From Nostoc sp. UHCC 0302 (lineage in GTDB: Bacteria > Cyanobacteriota > Cyanobacteriia > Cyanobacteriales > Nostocaceae): DNA of 64,000 nucleotides. The DNA lies in contig NZ_CP151099.1 in assembly GCF_038096175.1 (NCBI RefSeq), forward strand, positions 7,046,001 to 7,110,000, in the 5' to 3' direction. A program made the position numbers and the translations under genes. Positions 8,923 through 18,952 of this stretch are shown in pieces. Every line of letters begins with the position of its first letter. The first letter of the stretch is position 1. Under the pieces are notes generated by a model, which had not been told where the DNA came from, did not search any database, and worked only from the letters and a program-made list of their open reading frames with translations.

Positions 8923-9797
8923 ACTAAATTTTTACTAAAACTTAGTTTTAATGATGGGTTACCAGAGGTTTTCTGTTTTTGCCAAAAAAGAGTGTTAACA
9001 CAGTTCGAGACAGTCCTGTTTTCAATTCGGATTCAGGAGTCAATCGCACACTCCTCATTTTGACTGGTGATTAAAAAAGAATTGAGCAGCAAAGATGCTC
9101 CGCCTCCGGTCAGAAAAGATCCTGAATTCTGTGCGACTGCCGAACCCATAAGGGTCTTAGAAGTTTCCACACCACTTGCTACAACAGAGGATACTTCCGC
9201 AACGCACTGGCTCATCATGAGCGATTGACGTTAGCGAGTCTTGTATGCGACACTCTACGCGAATGAGCCTCACCTATTTGCCTTGGTCTCCAACAGCAGA
9301 AGGGGGGAATGAATTCATGGTGTTTCTGCATCCCTACTAAATCAAAGATTTAGTCACACTTCGATATACATAGATGTGCGCCTTTACAATTATCCATGTT
9401 CAGCCATAAGTTCAGCAGCCTGCGCTAAGCGAAGAGCTAACGGCAGTTTCTGCCGCTCAAACTTCTCTGTGTACTTTAACCATATGCAAACTCTTCTATA
9501 CCATTTAAATAAAAATAACTAAATCTTCAGTATTTATACTGTTACTGAAAAATATCGAAAAGCTGACATTAGTATCATAAAGCGAAGCTTCAGGAAGTAT
9601 AGTAAAGAGAAAGTATAAAGATGAGATTAAAATTGAGAGTATTTTGCGTATTTTGCATTAAAATAAATAAATATTAGATTAGTACTAAAAAATCTACCTA
9701 AAGTTAGATAATCAGTAGATTAAGTATTAAGAGAGACTCACGGCAAATTCTTCTAAATTAATTCACGGAAAGCCGAAACAGCATAAACAGCAAAGAA
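8923..9797. other. Gene-free region with interspersed repeats
   Basis: This 875-bp stretch has no convincing gene. A weak stem (AAACTAA with TTAGTTT) lies just after the HMA gene and may terminate it. Around 9220-9280 there are GTTAGCGAGTC and CTACGCGAATG motifs that belong to the small interspersed repeats seen elsewhere in the window. The last 300 bp are AT-rich and form the likely promoter region of the GGDEF gene. A 61-codon minus-strand frame at 9033-9218 has no recognisable features. Confidence 0.5.
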
Positions 9798-10850
9798 ATG
9801 AGTATTTCTATTCTGGTCTTTGGAAGCAATACATTTCTCACCACACTTCCAGATCAGATCAGTTGTTCAGACGCTTTTAGCGTAGAAGTTATTACCAATG
9901 TCAATCAAGCGGTATCGCGAATTCAAACTACACCGCCAGATATAATACTTGTGCAGGCTAGCCTGGATGGCAGTATGGAATTGTGTGGTTGGTTGAAAGA
10001 CCAGACAAAGCTATCCTGGATATATTGTATTATGTTCGAAGATCGGCCCCAGCAGCTAACCCAGAGAGGTAAGTATGGCTTGCACAGGGAGTTAGAGATG
10101 ACTGCCGCAGCACTAAGACAAGGAGCCGATGCCTACATTTGGCAGCTTCCAGAGCAGACTTTGGCCGAGTTGAGCGCTAACCATCAGCTAATACTATCTC
10201 AATTAACAGTTGGCTTGCGGAAAGCACAAAAATATCGCGATCTGCTGCGGACGAACGATTTGTTGTCAGCGATCGCCCTATCTGATACGTTGACAGAATT
10301 GAATAATCGTCGTGCTTTGGAATGGGACTTACCCCGTCAAATTCAAAAAGCTCGGACTCAAGAAATTCCTTTGAGTTTGATTATGTTAGATGTAGATTAT
10401 TTTAAGAACGTCAACGATACCTACGGACATTTAGTTGGCGATCGCCTTTTGCAGTTGCTCTGTACCCGGATGCGCCACAATTTACGCTTTCAAGACACTC
10501 CATTCCGTTATGGGGGCGAAGAATTTGTAGTTATTCTAGGTAAAACTACTGCTGATGAAGCATTAATAGTAGCACGCCGTCTCAATCGCCTAGTCAGCGA
10601 ACAACCGTTTGCAATCAACAACAAACTAGCTATCGATATCACAATCAGCTTGGGTACTGCATCTCTAGTAGCAGCGGACGACGAACGAGGAGAGAGCCTA
10701 CTAAATCGTGCAGATCAATGCTTGTTACAAGCTAAAGCTGCTGGACGCAACCGAGTTATTGGTTGCGAATACTTATCCCCTATATCACACGGGAAAAATG
10801 TTTCCTCTCACAGTACTGAATCTTCAGTAGCGCTGAGTACTGACTCTTAA
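9798..10850 (+). CDS. Diguanylate cyclase with N-terminal receiver-like domain
   Basis: It probably makes the second messenger c-di-GMP from two GTP. Residues 1-130 look like a divergent receiver (ISILVFGSN, then DIILVQASLDG), with an acidic pocket that is not canonical. A short linker (LRKAQKYRDLLRTNDLLSAIA) leads to the GGDEF domain at about 170-325. The active-site motif is YGGEEFVVIL, a functional variant. RFQD lies five residues before it, which matches the RxxD inhibitory site for product feedback. The substrate-binding segment LDVDYFKNVNDTYGH is intact. The last 25 residues are Ser-rich. It is convergent with the M41-like gene, 30 bp apart. A soluble cytoplasmic protein is expected. 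Confidence 0.92.
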   Translation: MSISILVFGSNTFLTTLPDQISCSDAFSVEVITNVNQAVSRIQTTPPDIILVQASLDGSMELCGWLKDQTKLSWIYCIMFEDRPQQLTQRGKYGLHRELEMTAAALRQGADAYIWQLPEQTLAELSANHQLILSQLTVGLRKAQKYRDLLRTNDLLSAIALSDTLTELNNRRALEWDLPRQIQKARTQEIPLSLIMLDVDYFKNVNDTYGHLVGDRLLQLLCTRMRHNLRFQDTPFRYGGEEFVVILGKTTADEALIVARRLNRLVSEQPFAINNKLAIDITISLGTASLVAADDERGESLLNRADQCLLQAKAAGRNRVIGCEYLSPISHGKNVSSHSTESSVALSTDS

Positions 10851-10880
10851 ATGAGTTATGAATACTTTTCAATTTACAAC

Positions 10881-11597
10881 TTAAAACTCAGCACTTGCGA
10901 TCGCATTTTGACAATCTGCGACTGAAGCACGTTGTTGCATAGCCTTGACTAAGGCTTGATATTTAGACCAATTTTCTTGCAATAAGGTTTTTGCCTGGAG
11001 AGCATGAAATCGCTGTTTCTGCTGACAATTAGATTCAGAAAACCCCAAAACTGTCAATAAACTGTTTAGCTTGTTTTTATCATCAGATCCACCTTCAGCA
11101 TTATCAAAAACAAGCGTTTCGGCAGCAATTCCCGCCATCCAAAGAGTGCAGTAACGCTCCACCATTGGGACGCTGATTTTATCTACATCCAATTGAGATG
11201 CTAATTCCCGATCATCAAAAGTAACACCACCTTGACCTGGTTGACCCTGCTTCCAGGCTTCCCAGGCACTGAGAGTATAGCCTGTAACAGGAATACCCAG
11301 CAGGTAAGCAGTTAGAAAATGTCCTGCTTCATGGTGGATAATGCGATCGCGATGTTCCGGTGAAAAACCAGCAATCCAATCTAAAAGGATAGTACCTCCC
11401 TTCCCTTGTAAGCTGAAACTATCTAACGTCGCTAATCCCAAGATGGTGAAGGTCGCAACTGCTGGTACTGTGGGCGACAAATGAATAAATGGCCCTAATA
11501 GGCTGGAAAAAGTTATGAGAAAGACAGAAATCGCAACTAAATTCAGGGCAGTTTTGCTCATTCCAAGTTTTCTGAGTGCATCTTCATCTTTCTTCAT
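10881..11597 (-). CDS. FtsH-type (M41-like) membrane zinc peptidase domain without AAA ATPase
   Basis: A 238-residue protein with two N-terminal hydrophobic segments (residues about 16-36 and 43-60) and a C-terminal peptidase-like domain. H89-E-A-G-H93 is the zinc-binding HExxH motif. The later segment GIAAETLVFDNAEGGSDDKN corresponds to the FtsH region that gives the third zinc ligand Asp. No Walker A or B motif is present, so the AAA unfoldase of FtsH is missing. Such stand-alone M41-like proteins occur in cyanobacteria and plastids. Whether it cleaves proteins is unknown; it may assist an FtsH complex. It is convergent with the GGDEF gene. Confidence 0.85.
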   Translation of the reverse strand: MKKDEDALRKLGMSKTALNLVAISVFLITFSSLLGPFIHLSPTVPAVATFTILGLATLDSFSLQGKGGTILLDWIAGFSPEHRDRIIHHEAGHFLTAYLLGIPVTGYTLSAWEAWKQGQPGQGGVTFDDRELASQLDVDKISVPMVERYCTLWMAGIAAETLVFDNAEGGSDDKNKLNSLLTVLGFSESNCQQKQRFHALQAKTLLQENWSKYQALVKAMQQRASVADCQNAIASAEF

Positions 11598-11996
11598 TAT
11601 GAAGCGAGATGAGCAATCAGGGGAATGTGATTAGACAATAGTGGATGTACTAAGAATTACTTCCAGTCGATGCTGTACCTGCTCAAGTCTTTAGTATTTT
11701 TGGTAAATTTACGCTCCAGAGTTTGCTTAAGTGCGATCGCTTATGTGATTACTCGACTGGCTGATTTAACTTAATTTTCAAATTATGAGCTTAAGTAGCT
11801 CAACTCAATTAAGTATAAAACGATAGTAAGGTGCGTTGTCGTGCAGCGCAACGCACCATCTTGATATCAACTATAGAGGTGCGTTAGGCGTTCCGCCGTA
11901 ACACACCCTAAATCTGGTAAATTGTTCCAAAATATGTTCTCTTTCAGAGCAAATTCCATAATTTTGGAGCTTTTTACCCAATCCCCTTTAGTGTAA
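11598..11996. other. Intergenic region with palindromic repeats
   Basis: No gene is seen. At 11830-11857 GGTGCGTTG pairs perfectly with CAACGCACC. A related imperfect inverted repeat with GGTGCGTTA lies at 11878-11909. These belong to a GTGCGTT-type palindrome family that is common in filamentous cyanobacteria. They lie between the end of the M16 peptidase gene and the start of the M41-like gene, both on the minus strand. Confidence 0.6.
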
Positions 11997-14771
11997 TTAA
12001 CTGCCCTTTGATACAGCGTCTCCAGGGCCAGCTGTAACTATCACCAAATTTCCTGGCTTAATTAAATCCTGGATTGCCTGCTGTACCTGAGCCATAGTAA
12101 CTGCTTGAATTTTCTTAGGAAAATCTCGAATTTCTGCTGGAGAAAGCCCATAGACATCATTATCCAAAATGATGCTAGATACATCACTGGGATTAGCTAA
12201 ATCCACAGGATAACTGTTAGTAATCGAGCGTTTTGCCGTGTTTAATTCAGCCTCAGTTACTCCTTGCTCACGCAACTGTTTGAGTAAACCAAGGGTGCTA
12301 CCGATCGCTTTTTGAGCATCCCCAGGAGCAGTCTGCATCTGAATCAAGAAGGGGCCAGGATTGACTCCGGCAGCAAATCCACTGTAAATACCGTAGGTTA
12401 GACCTTGGCGATCGCGTACTTCAGTACCCAAACGGCTAGATAAGGTATCACCGCCTAAAATCTGATTCAGTATCAGTGCCGCATAGTAACGCGGGTCTTT
12501 TCGAGAAATGCCATTGTAGCCAATGTAAGTAACAGCTTCTGTCTTACCAGGAATCACCTTATTTACCTGTTTCAAGGTTTGCAGTGCTGGTACAGTCGGC
12601 AACTTCAGAGCAGGTGGCTTACCTGTAGCTGGCCATTTGCCGAACTCCTGATTGAGTAATGCTTTCACCTTAACTGGATCGAAGTCACCAACTAAAGCGA
12701 TCGTTGTGGTATCTGGACGGTAGTGTTCTTGATAAAAGCGGAGCAAATCATCGCGAGAGATACTCTTTAGAGTCTCGGCTGTGGGAAAGCTGTAGAACGG
12801 ATGATTTTCTGGGTAAATTGCTTGCTGGAATACCCGTCTTCCCAAACCTCTGGGGTCATCTAGCTGCACTTTGAGATTAGTCAACGCCCGCTGACGACTA
12901 AGTTCCAACTGTGCAGTCGGAAAAGTAGCATTTTTTACCACATCAGCCAGAGTTTGAATTAATATCGGCAGATTTGCTGAAAGTCCTTGACCACTAATGC
13001 TGACTCCTTCGCGGCTAGCACTAAAATCTAGACTAGCTCCCCGGTCTTCTAAGGTTTTTGCTATGGTTAGAGCATTTTTAGTCTGCGTGCCATTAATTAA
13101 GTTACTAGCAGTCAAAGTTGCTAATCCAGCTTTTTGATTGCCATCAAACTCACTGCCAGCATCAATGTTGCCACTAAGATTAATTGTGGGGAGACTGCGA
13201 TCGCTCAATAACAAAACCCGCAAGCCATTGGCTAGGGTAAATTGTTGTGGTAGCGATTGTTTACTAGAATCTGTTACTGAGGTTGCGGGTGGCAAGTATT
13301 TCGCCAGTTCTGCTGGATCTACGGGCTTACCAGGGCTAAAGTTTTCCACTGTGCGACCAGAACCAGCATTGGAAGTTCCTGGTTTTCCATCTAGTTGGGT
13401 TGGTTCAAAATAACCGATGGTTTGTTTAGCAGGATTGAGGTAAGTTTTGGCTACTCGCAGTACTTCCTCTGGAGTGACTTTAGCGATCGCAGCCAGATAC
13501 CGTTCAATAAAATGATAATCACCCGCGACAGTTTCGTTATAACCCAGTTGATTTGCTTGACTGGTGATGTCCTGGTTACCCAGTACATAGGAGGCTTGTA
13601 GCTGTGTCTTCGCGCGGTTCAATTCTTCTTGAGTGACTGGCTGCTGCTGTAATTTTGTCAAAGTTTGCTGGAGTACCTGAGCAATCTTACTTAACTGTTG
13701 ACTTGGCGCTGCCGTAGCACTAATTTCATACCAACCCGGTTCAATCAGTTCAGCAGCACCTCCACTAACTGAACTGGCGAGTCCAGATTCTACCAAAGCT
13801 TGATAAAGCCTGGAACTACGTCCACCCGTTAGAATGGCATCCATCACATCAATCGCTGGTACATCAGGATGCTTAATGTCTGGTAGCGGATAAACGGCTT
13901 GTAATAGTGCCGTACTTCCAGGTTGTTTTAAAACAATTGGCTCTTTCTTGGCAATAACAGTAGTCGCACTCACCAAAGCTGGATTTTTAGCCGCTGCCGT
14001 TTTGTCTCGTTTTGGCAGCTTGCCGTAAGTTTCTTTAACCACTTTGAGTACAGGTTCTGTAGCAAAATCACCTGTAATCACCAAAGTTGCATTCTCTGGA
14101 CTGTAGTAAGTTTGGTAATAATTACGTACTTGTTCTAGCGTAAATTTCTCTACATCGGCTTTTGTACCTCCCACAGGTAAGCCATAGGCTCGATTGGGGA
14201 AAGCTGCTCGCATCACTGCCCGATCAAGACGATAGCTAGGTGAGTTTTCATAACCTTGCAACTCAGAGATCACCACTCGCTTTTCACTCTTGAGTTGCTC
14301 AGACTCAACTAAGGCATTTTCCATGCGATCGGCTTCTAGTATCAGCAATGCTTCCAGCTTATCCCGCTGTACTGTGCCATAGTAAACTGTTTCGTCATAA
14401 CTGGTAAAAGCATTGAACTGACTGCCCAAAGCACTAAACAGTCGTCCAAACTGCACTGGACGAGCAGTAGTACCCTTGAACATCAAATGCTCTAATTGGT
14501 GAGAGATGCCATTTACTCCTGCACCCTCATTGCGCGAGCCAACCTTATACCAAACCTGGACACTTACCACCGGAGCGGTATGGACTTCTTTGGTTAACAC
14601 CGTTAAACCATTATCCAAGACCGTTTTCTGCACCCCTTGGGTGAAGGATACAGCAGACACAGGTGGGGCTGCTGTAGGGGTAGCAGCATTGGTTAAATTA
14701 TCCGAAAATGGCGCGGTACTTAAGAAAAGGCTGAGGAACAACCCTATAAGTATGTATGAGCGTGGCTTCAT
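11997..14771 (-). CDS. Secreted double-domain M16 (insulinase/pitrilysin-type) zinc peptidase
   Basis: A 924-residue protein with an N-terminal hydrophobic signal (YILIGLFLSLFLSTAPF) that sends it to the periplasm. The first M16 domain (residues about 45-480) carries the inverted zinc motif HQLEH with the downstream Glu region ALVESEQLKSEKRVVISELQGYENSP. The second M16 domain (about 500-910) lacks the zinc motif and would be the non-catalytic half of the clam-shell; it keeps the GLTYGIYSGF-type substrate-clamp segment. The start at 14771 (MKPRSY) is preferred over an upstream in-frame ATG at 14822 because it gives a clean signal peptide. It probably degrades peptides in the periplasm. It is not in an obvious operon. 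Confidence 0.93.
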   Translation of the reverse strand: MKPRSYILIGLFLSLFLSTAPFSDNLTNAATPTAAPPVSAVSFTQGVQKTVLDNGLTVLTKEVHTAPVVSVQVWYKVGSRNEGAGVNGISHQLEHLMFKGTTARPVQFGRLFSALGSQFNAFTSYDETVYYGTVQRDKLEALLILEADRMENALVESEQLKSEKRVVISELQGYENSPSYRLDRAVMRAAFPNRAYGLPVGGTKADVEKFTLEQVRNYYQTYYSPENATLVITGDFATEPVLKVVKETYGKLPKRDKTAAAKNPALVSATTVIAKKEPIVLKQPGSTALLQAVYPLPDIKHPDVPAIDVMDAILTGGRSSRLYQALVESGLASSVSGGAAELIEPGWYEISATAAPSQQLSKIAQVLQQTLTKLQQQPVTQEELNRAKTQLQASYVLGNQDITSQANQLGYNETVAGDYHFIERYLAAIAKVTPEEVLRVAKTYLNPAKQTIGYFEPTQLDGKPGTSNAGSGRTVENFSPGKPVDPAELAKYLPPATSVTDSSKQSLPQQFTLANGLRVLLLSDRSLPTINLSGNIDAGSEFDGNQKAGLATLTASNLINGTQTKNALTIAKTLEDRGASLDFSASREGVSISGQGLSANLPILIQTLADVVKNATFPTAQLELSRQRALTNLKVQLDDPRGLGRRVFQQAIYPENHPFYSFPTAETLKSISRDDLLRFYQEHYRPDTTTIALVGDFDPVKVKALLNQEFGKWPATGKPPALKLPTVPALQTLKQVNKVIPGKTEAVTYIGYNGISRKDPRYYAALILNQILGGDTLSSRLGTEVRDRQGLTYGIYSGFAAGVNPGPFLIQMQTAPGDAQKAIGSTLGLLKQLREQGVTEAELNTAKRSITNSYPVDLANPSDVSSIILDNDVYGLSPAEIRDFPKKIQAVTMAQVQQAIQDLIKPGNLVIVTAGPGDAVSKGS

Positions 14772-15389
14772 AAGCACTTCAAAATCTGAAATTATAAAAC
14801 ACAACCCCAAAGGGCAGTTCAAAATTTAAATCTAACCCAAGTTATTAGTTATGGAGGTAACAAGGCACAAAACAAGTAAGCTCCCCTGAACACAAAGGAA
14901 AAATTTAGTAAATAAAATCACATTATTTTAGGGCTTAAAACTTGCTTACACTTAGAAGAATAGATTTCTAAATACTGCTGAATACATTTCGTTAACTTCG
15001 CCCTTGTGTTTAATGTAAAGTTTAATATGTTAAATTTACGTAATTAGTGCTTTTACGTAATATCAAAATTTAGTTTTAAGCAGAAGGCTTATTGCTCACA
15101 TCGAGGAAAGGATTAAAAGAGAAGAAAAATAATATCAATTTTCCCAAAAGAGACTACAGATTCAAACTGCTCACTTACCAGTGCAAAATTACGTATTGTT
15201 TCTCTTACTCTGATTTCTCTGCGCCTCTGCGGTTCGTTAAAAAGTTATATATTATTTTCGTGGGAAGAGAGCAAGAAATGCAAATTGAAACTCGCCTTGT
15301 TAATTGTGGTGTAGTTTGCTCTTCCGGGCAAGGAATCGCATTTTGTCTAGCTTTAGGGTGGGCAATGTAATGTCCACCCTAAGAATCTG
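14772..15389. other. Intergenic region, no convincing gene
   Basis: This 618-bp stretch separates two minus-strand peptidase genes. A 92-codon plus-strand frame at 15092-15370 contains GCGCCTCTGCGG-type spacer sequence and has no ribosome binding site or recognisable motif, so I do not call it. The region is AT-rich and presumably holds the M16 gene promoter at its left end. Confidence 0.5.
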
Positions 15390-17459
15390 CTAAACTTCAA
15401 TATCCAGAGTACGCACTACAAAAGCCCACTTGTCTGATGCTTCCTCGATAATTTTATCAGTGGGTTTACCTCCACCATGCCCCGCTTTAGTCTCAATTCT
15501 AATTAGCGTTGGTGCATCACCTGCTTGAGCAGCTTGCAAAGCAGCAGCAAATTTAAAACTATGAGCAGGAACAACGCGATCATCATGATCAGCTGTGGTA
15601 ATCAAAGTTGCAGGGTAAGCTGTATCTGGTTTGATGTTTTGCAATGGTGAATAGGCATAAAGCGTTTTGAACTCCTCTGGATTATCTGGAGAACCATATT
15701 CAGAAGTCCAAGCCCAGCCAATGGTGAATTTATGGAATCGCAACATATCCATCACACCTACTGCTGGTAAAGCAACACCGAATAGTTCAGGACGCTGAGT
15801 CATACAAGCACCCACCAGCAATCCACCATTACTACCACCAGCGATCGCTAGTTTTGCTGATCTTGTATACTTATTAGCAATTAGCCACTCAGCAGCAGCA
15901 ATAAAGTCATCAAAGACATTCTGCTTTTTCTCCTTCATTCCTGCTTGATGCCATTCTTCGCCGTACTCGCCGCCACCGCGGATATTAGGCATAGCATAAA
16001 CACCGCCCATCTCCATCCATACCAAGAGACTTACAGAAAAACCCGGTGTCATTGAGGCATTAAAACCACCATAAGCATAAAGATAAGTGGGGTTATTCCC
16101 ATCTAATTTAATGCCCTTTTTGTGAGTGATAAACATCGGCACTTTTGTGCCATCTTTGCTGTGATAAAAGACTTGTTTCGTCTCGTAATCTTCTGGATTA
16201 AAATCTACCTTTGGTTGGCGAAACAGCTCACTTTTATCTTTCACCATATCGTAGCGGTAAATAGTGCCTGGGGTAGTAAAGCTGGTAAAACTATAAAAAG
16301 TTTCAGTATCATTACGTTTACCACCAAAGCCACCTGCTGAACCGAGTCCAGGTAATTCTACCTCGCGTAAAAATCCACCTTTGAGGTCAAAAATTTTGAT
16401 TTTGGTGTGAGCATCTTGAAGATAATCAGCAACAAACTGGTTATTAAGTATACCAACGCTTTCCAGCGTTTCTGCTGTTTGGGGAATAAGTTCTTGCCAA
16501 TTTTCTAGCGTTGGATTTTTGGTATCAATTGCGATAACTCGTCCCCGTGGTGCATCTAAATTTGTGCGGAAATAGAAGATGCGATCGTCATGGTCTATGA
16601 AACTATAATCTGCCTCAAACTGGTTAATTAGTTCTACAATTTCAGCATTAGCATTAATCAAATCTTTGTAGAAAACTAAATTTTTGGAATCTGTTCCTAA
16701 CCAAACTGAAATTATTAAATACTGTCCATTTTCTGTGACGTCACCACTAAAACCCCATTCTTTTTGGTCAGGGCGATGGTAAATCAGTACATCTTCTGAT
16801 TGAGGTTTACCTAATCGATGATAGTAGAGCTTTTGATAATAGTTAACATCTTCTAATCTAGTCTTTTCATTTGGCTCATCGTAGCGACTGTAGAAAAAAC
16901 CTTGATTATCACGCGTCCAAGATGCGTCAGAAAATTTAATCCATTTGAGGTGGTCTTGTAAGTCTTCACCACTTTCGACATCACGGACTTTCCACTCTTG
17001 CCAATCAGAACCAGAGCTAGAGAGACCATATGCTAAAAGTTTACCGTTATAGCTGATAGATAATCCCGAAAGGGCAACAGTACCATCTTCAGATAGTTTA
17101 TTGGGGTCGAGTAAAACTTTGGGTTGGTCGTCGAGGGTTTTTAGAGTGTAAAGGACGCTTTGGTTTTGTAATCCATCGTTTTTGAAATAAAAGTAATGTT
17201 CCCCCTCTTTAAAGGGGATACTGTATTTTTCATAATCCCAAAGTTTCGTAAGGCGCTGTTTAATTTTTTCCCTAACAGGAATTTCATTTAGATAGGCAAA
17301 AGTAATTTTATTTTCTCCCTCAATCCAAGCTTTTGTTTCTTCGGAGTCAGGATTTTCTAACCACCGATAAGGATCTGTAACTAAAGTACCGTGGTAGTTA
17401 TCGGTTTGATTGCTTTTGTGGGTGAGTGGATAAGCTAGACGTTTTTCAGAGTAGGCCAT
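15390..17459 (-). CDS. Prolyl oligopeptidase (S9 family)
   Basis: A 689-residue serine peptidase that cleaves short peptides after proline. Residues about 1-410 form the seven-bladed propeller (start YPLTHKSNQTDNYHGTLVTDPYRWLE). The C-terminal alpha/beta hydrolase has the nucleophile in GGSNGGLLVGA, the Asp in TADHDDRVVPAHS and the His in KAGHGGGK, a complete triad. NIRGGGEYGEEWHQAG is also typical. The frame is open to 17537, but the ATG at 17459 (MAYSEKRLAYP) aligns with the usual N-terminus. No signal peptide is seen, so it is cytosolic. Confidence 0.95.
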   Translation of the reverse strand: MAYSEKRLAYPLTHKSNQTDNYHGTLVTDPYRWLENPDSEETKAWIEGENKITFAYLNEIPVREKIKQRLTKLWDYEKYSIPFKEGEHYFYFKNDGLQNQSVLYTLKTLDDQPKVLLDPNKLSEDGTVALSGLSISYNGKLLAYGLSSSGSDWQEWKVRDVESGEDLQDHLKWIKFSDASWTRDNQGFFYSRYDEPNEKTRLEDVNYYQKLYYHRLGKPQSEDVLIYHRPDQKEWGFSGDVTENGQYLIISVWLGTDSKNLVFYKDLINANAEIVELINQFEADYSFIDHDDRIFYFRTNLDAPRGRVIAIDTKNPTLENWQELIPQTAETLESVGILNNQFVADYLQDAHTKIKIFDLKGGFLREVELPGLGSAGGFGGKRNDTETFYSFTSFTTPGTIYRYDMVKDKSELFRQPKVDFNPEDYETKQVFYHSKDGTKVPMFITHKKGIKLDGNNPTYLYAYGGFNASMTPGFSVSLLVWMEMGGVYAMPNIRGGGEYGEEWHQAGMKEKKQNVFDDFIAAAEWLIANKYTRSAKLAIAGGSNGGLLVGACMTQRPELFGVALPAVGVMDMLRFHKFTIGWAWTSEYGSPDNPEEFKTLYAYSPLQNIKPDTAYPATLITTADHDDRVVPAHSFKFAAALQAAQAGDAPTLIRIETKAGHGGGKPTDKIIEEASDKWAFVVRTLDIEV

Positions 17460-17613
17460 AGTTTGGGATAAAACTCTTTTGTGTGCATAGAACTTAGATG
17501 ATAGAGTTATCGGCTCATAACTTACTATCTCTATCACTCTCTTATTGTTATCATCTCCTGCAAAATTCTGAGAGTCGAAAGCATTAATTTTGACTTGTTC
17601 CCATCTCTGGGTT

Positions 17614-17710
17614 ATACCAATTTAAAAAAAGAATGTGACAAATTCTGTAGAGACATAATGAATCGCGTCTTCACCCAAAAATGTGTTGCAATCATTAATT
17701 GAATTGGTAT
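17614..17710. mobile_element. MITE-like repeat, copy 1
   Basis: A 97-bp element bounded by ATACCAATT at the left and AATTGGTAT at the right. Inside are GAATGTGACAAAT, TGTAGAGAC, GCGTCTTC and TGTGTTGCAA. A second copy with the same ends and the same inner blocks is at 54752-54857. It has no coding capacity. It ends 3 bp before the IS630 left end. Confidence 0.75.
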
Positions 17711-17770
17711 TGGTAAGCTAATCGGCACGTAAGTTGCATAATAGAAAGATGAAGACGTTTCAAAGCAAAG

Positions 17771-18921
17771 ATGCCACCACCAGCCAAGAACTTTTTAACG
17801 CCGTCACAAGTTAGTAAGCTACAACAAGCTCTGAAAGAGAGCGAGCAGCCACACGTCAGGGAAAGAATTCTCATTATTCTGCTACAGAATGATGGGAAAC
17901 CACAATACGAGATTGCTAAATTTTTAGGCTGTTCGCATAGAACAGTAGCATATTGGTGTATGCACGGTGATCCTGATAATTTGGAAACTCTACATAATAA
18001 AAGAGAGGACGAATATTACCGAAAAGCTACGCCTGAATATATTGAACTGTTATTAAAAACTGTTGACCAAGAACCCTCAGATTTAGGGTATGAATTTGGA
18101 AAATGGACAGCAGAGCGACTAGCTACATATTTAACCGAAAAAACAGGAATTGATTTAAGTAGCTCTCAAGTAAGGAGGATATTAAAGCGAAAAAAGTATA
18201 GCTATATCTGGGCTAAGTATAACCTGGAAGATAAACAAAACCCAATAGAGAGAGCGAAGTTTAAAGAAAAACTTGCTCAATATTTATCAATAGCGCGAGA
18301 ACAGCCAGAGCGTTTGCAGGTATGGTTTTGGACGTTAGCGTAGCGGGCGCGCGTACCCGCGCGACGAGTGGTTTTAGTTTACGCGTGATTCGTCGCAAGG
18401 GTTGGGGTAAAAAAGGAAAACGCAAGAATATTCCAGGACAACGACGTTGTGGTCGAGTAAACGTCATGGGAGCAATTCGAGAATTAGACCGGAAACGCGT
18501 ATACTTTTTTGTAAAAAAGGGAAATGCAGATATTTTTTATGAGCAATTACAACAATTAAATGAACTAATAAAACAAGAGTGGGTAAGTAAAGGAAATGTG
18601 GGTAAAGATTTCTCGAAGTATGGGCCAAAGATAATTTTAATTTTAGACAATGCTAGTTTTCATAAACGCAAAGATATTCTAGCTAAAATATCCCAAGAGT
18701 TCCCGAATTTTATTTTAGAGTTCTTGCCTGCTTATAGCCCTGACTATAACATTATCGAATTAGTTTGGCATTCATGTAAAGAGTATATTGCTCATCGCTT
18801 ATTTAAATCAGTAGATGAATTACAAACACTGCTAGATAAGTTGTTGAATCAAGGCGAGTTAGTGATTAAGTGGCATCGGAAAATCAAACATAAAACTAAT
18901 TTCAGCTATGTTGCAGCTTAA
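17771..18921 (+). pseudogene. IS630-family transposase, frame broken by a small insertion
   Basis: The first part (17771-18343) has the N-terminal helix-turn-helix (KFLGCSHRTVAYWC) and the linker helices. The second part (to 18921) has the RVIRRKGWGKKGK block and the last two catalytic regions, ILDNASFHKRKD and YSPDYNIIELVW. They are in different frames. Between them is a GC-rich stretch at 18335-18366 with the palindromic core GCGGGCGCGCGTACCCGCGC. GACG occurs at 18331 and again at 18363, 32 bp apart; removing 32 bp joins the frames. The expected DE-S-G-F active-site block (first catalytic Asp) lies exactly there and is not fully restored, so the copy is inactive unless frameshifting occurs. 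Confidence 0.88.
18335..18366. repeat. Small GC-rich insertion inside the IS630 transposase
   Basis: A 32-bp stretch with a palindromic core flanked by the 4-base direct repeat GACG. It contains GTTAGCGTAGCG, a motif shared with interspersed repeats near 9230 and 39190. Its base composition is very different from the AT-rich transposase gene around it. Confidence 0.65.
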
Positions 18922-18952
18922 ATGCTGATTAGCTTACTCTGAATGTAACTTA

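Larger units (their letters stand above)
17714..18936 (+). mobile_element. IS630-family insertion sequence (defective)
   Basis: The ends are inverted repeats AGCTAATCGGCA (17716-17727) and TGCTGATTAGCT (18923-18934), each flanked by a TA dinucleotide (17714-17715 and 18935-18936), as expected for the TA target duplication of IS630/Tc1-mariner elements. It holds one transposase gene split into two frames. Confidence 0.85.

Noticed and set aside
9033-9218. 61-codon minus-strand frame
   Set aside because: Lies in a repeat-containing spacer with no recognisable protein features.
15092-15370. 92-codon plus-strand frame
   Set aside because: No ribosome binding site, no motif, and it includes common spacer sequence.
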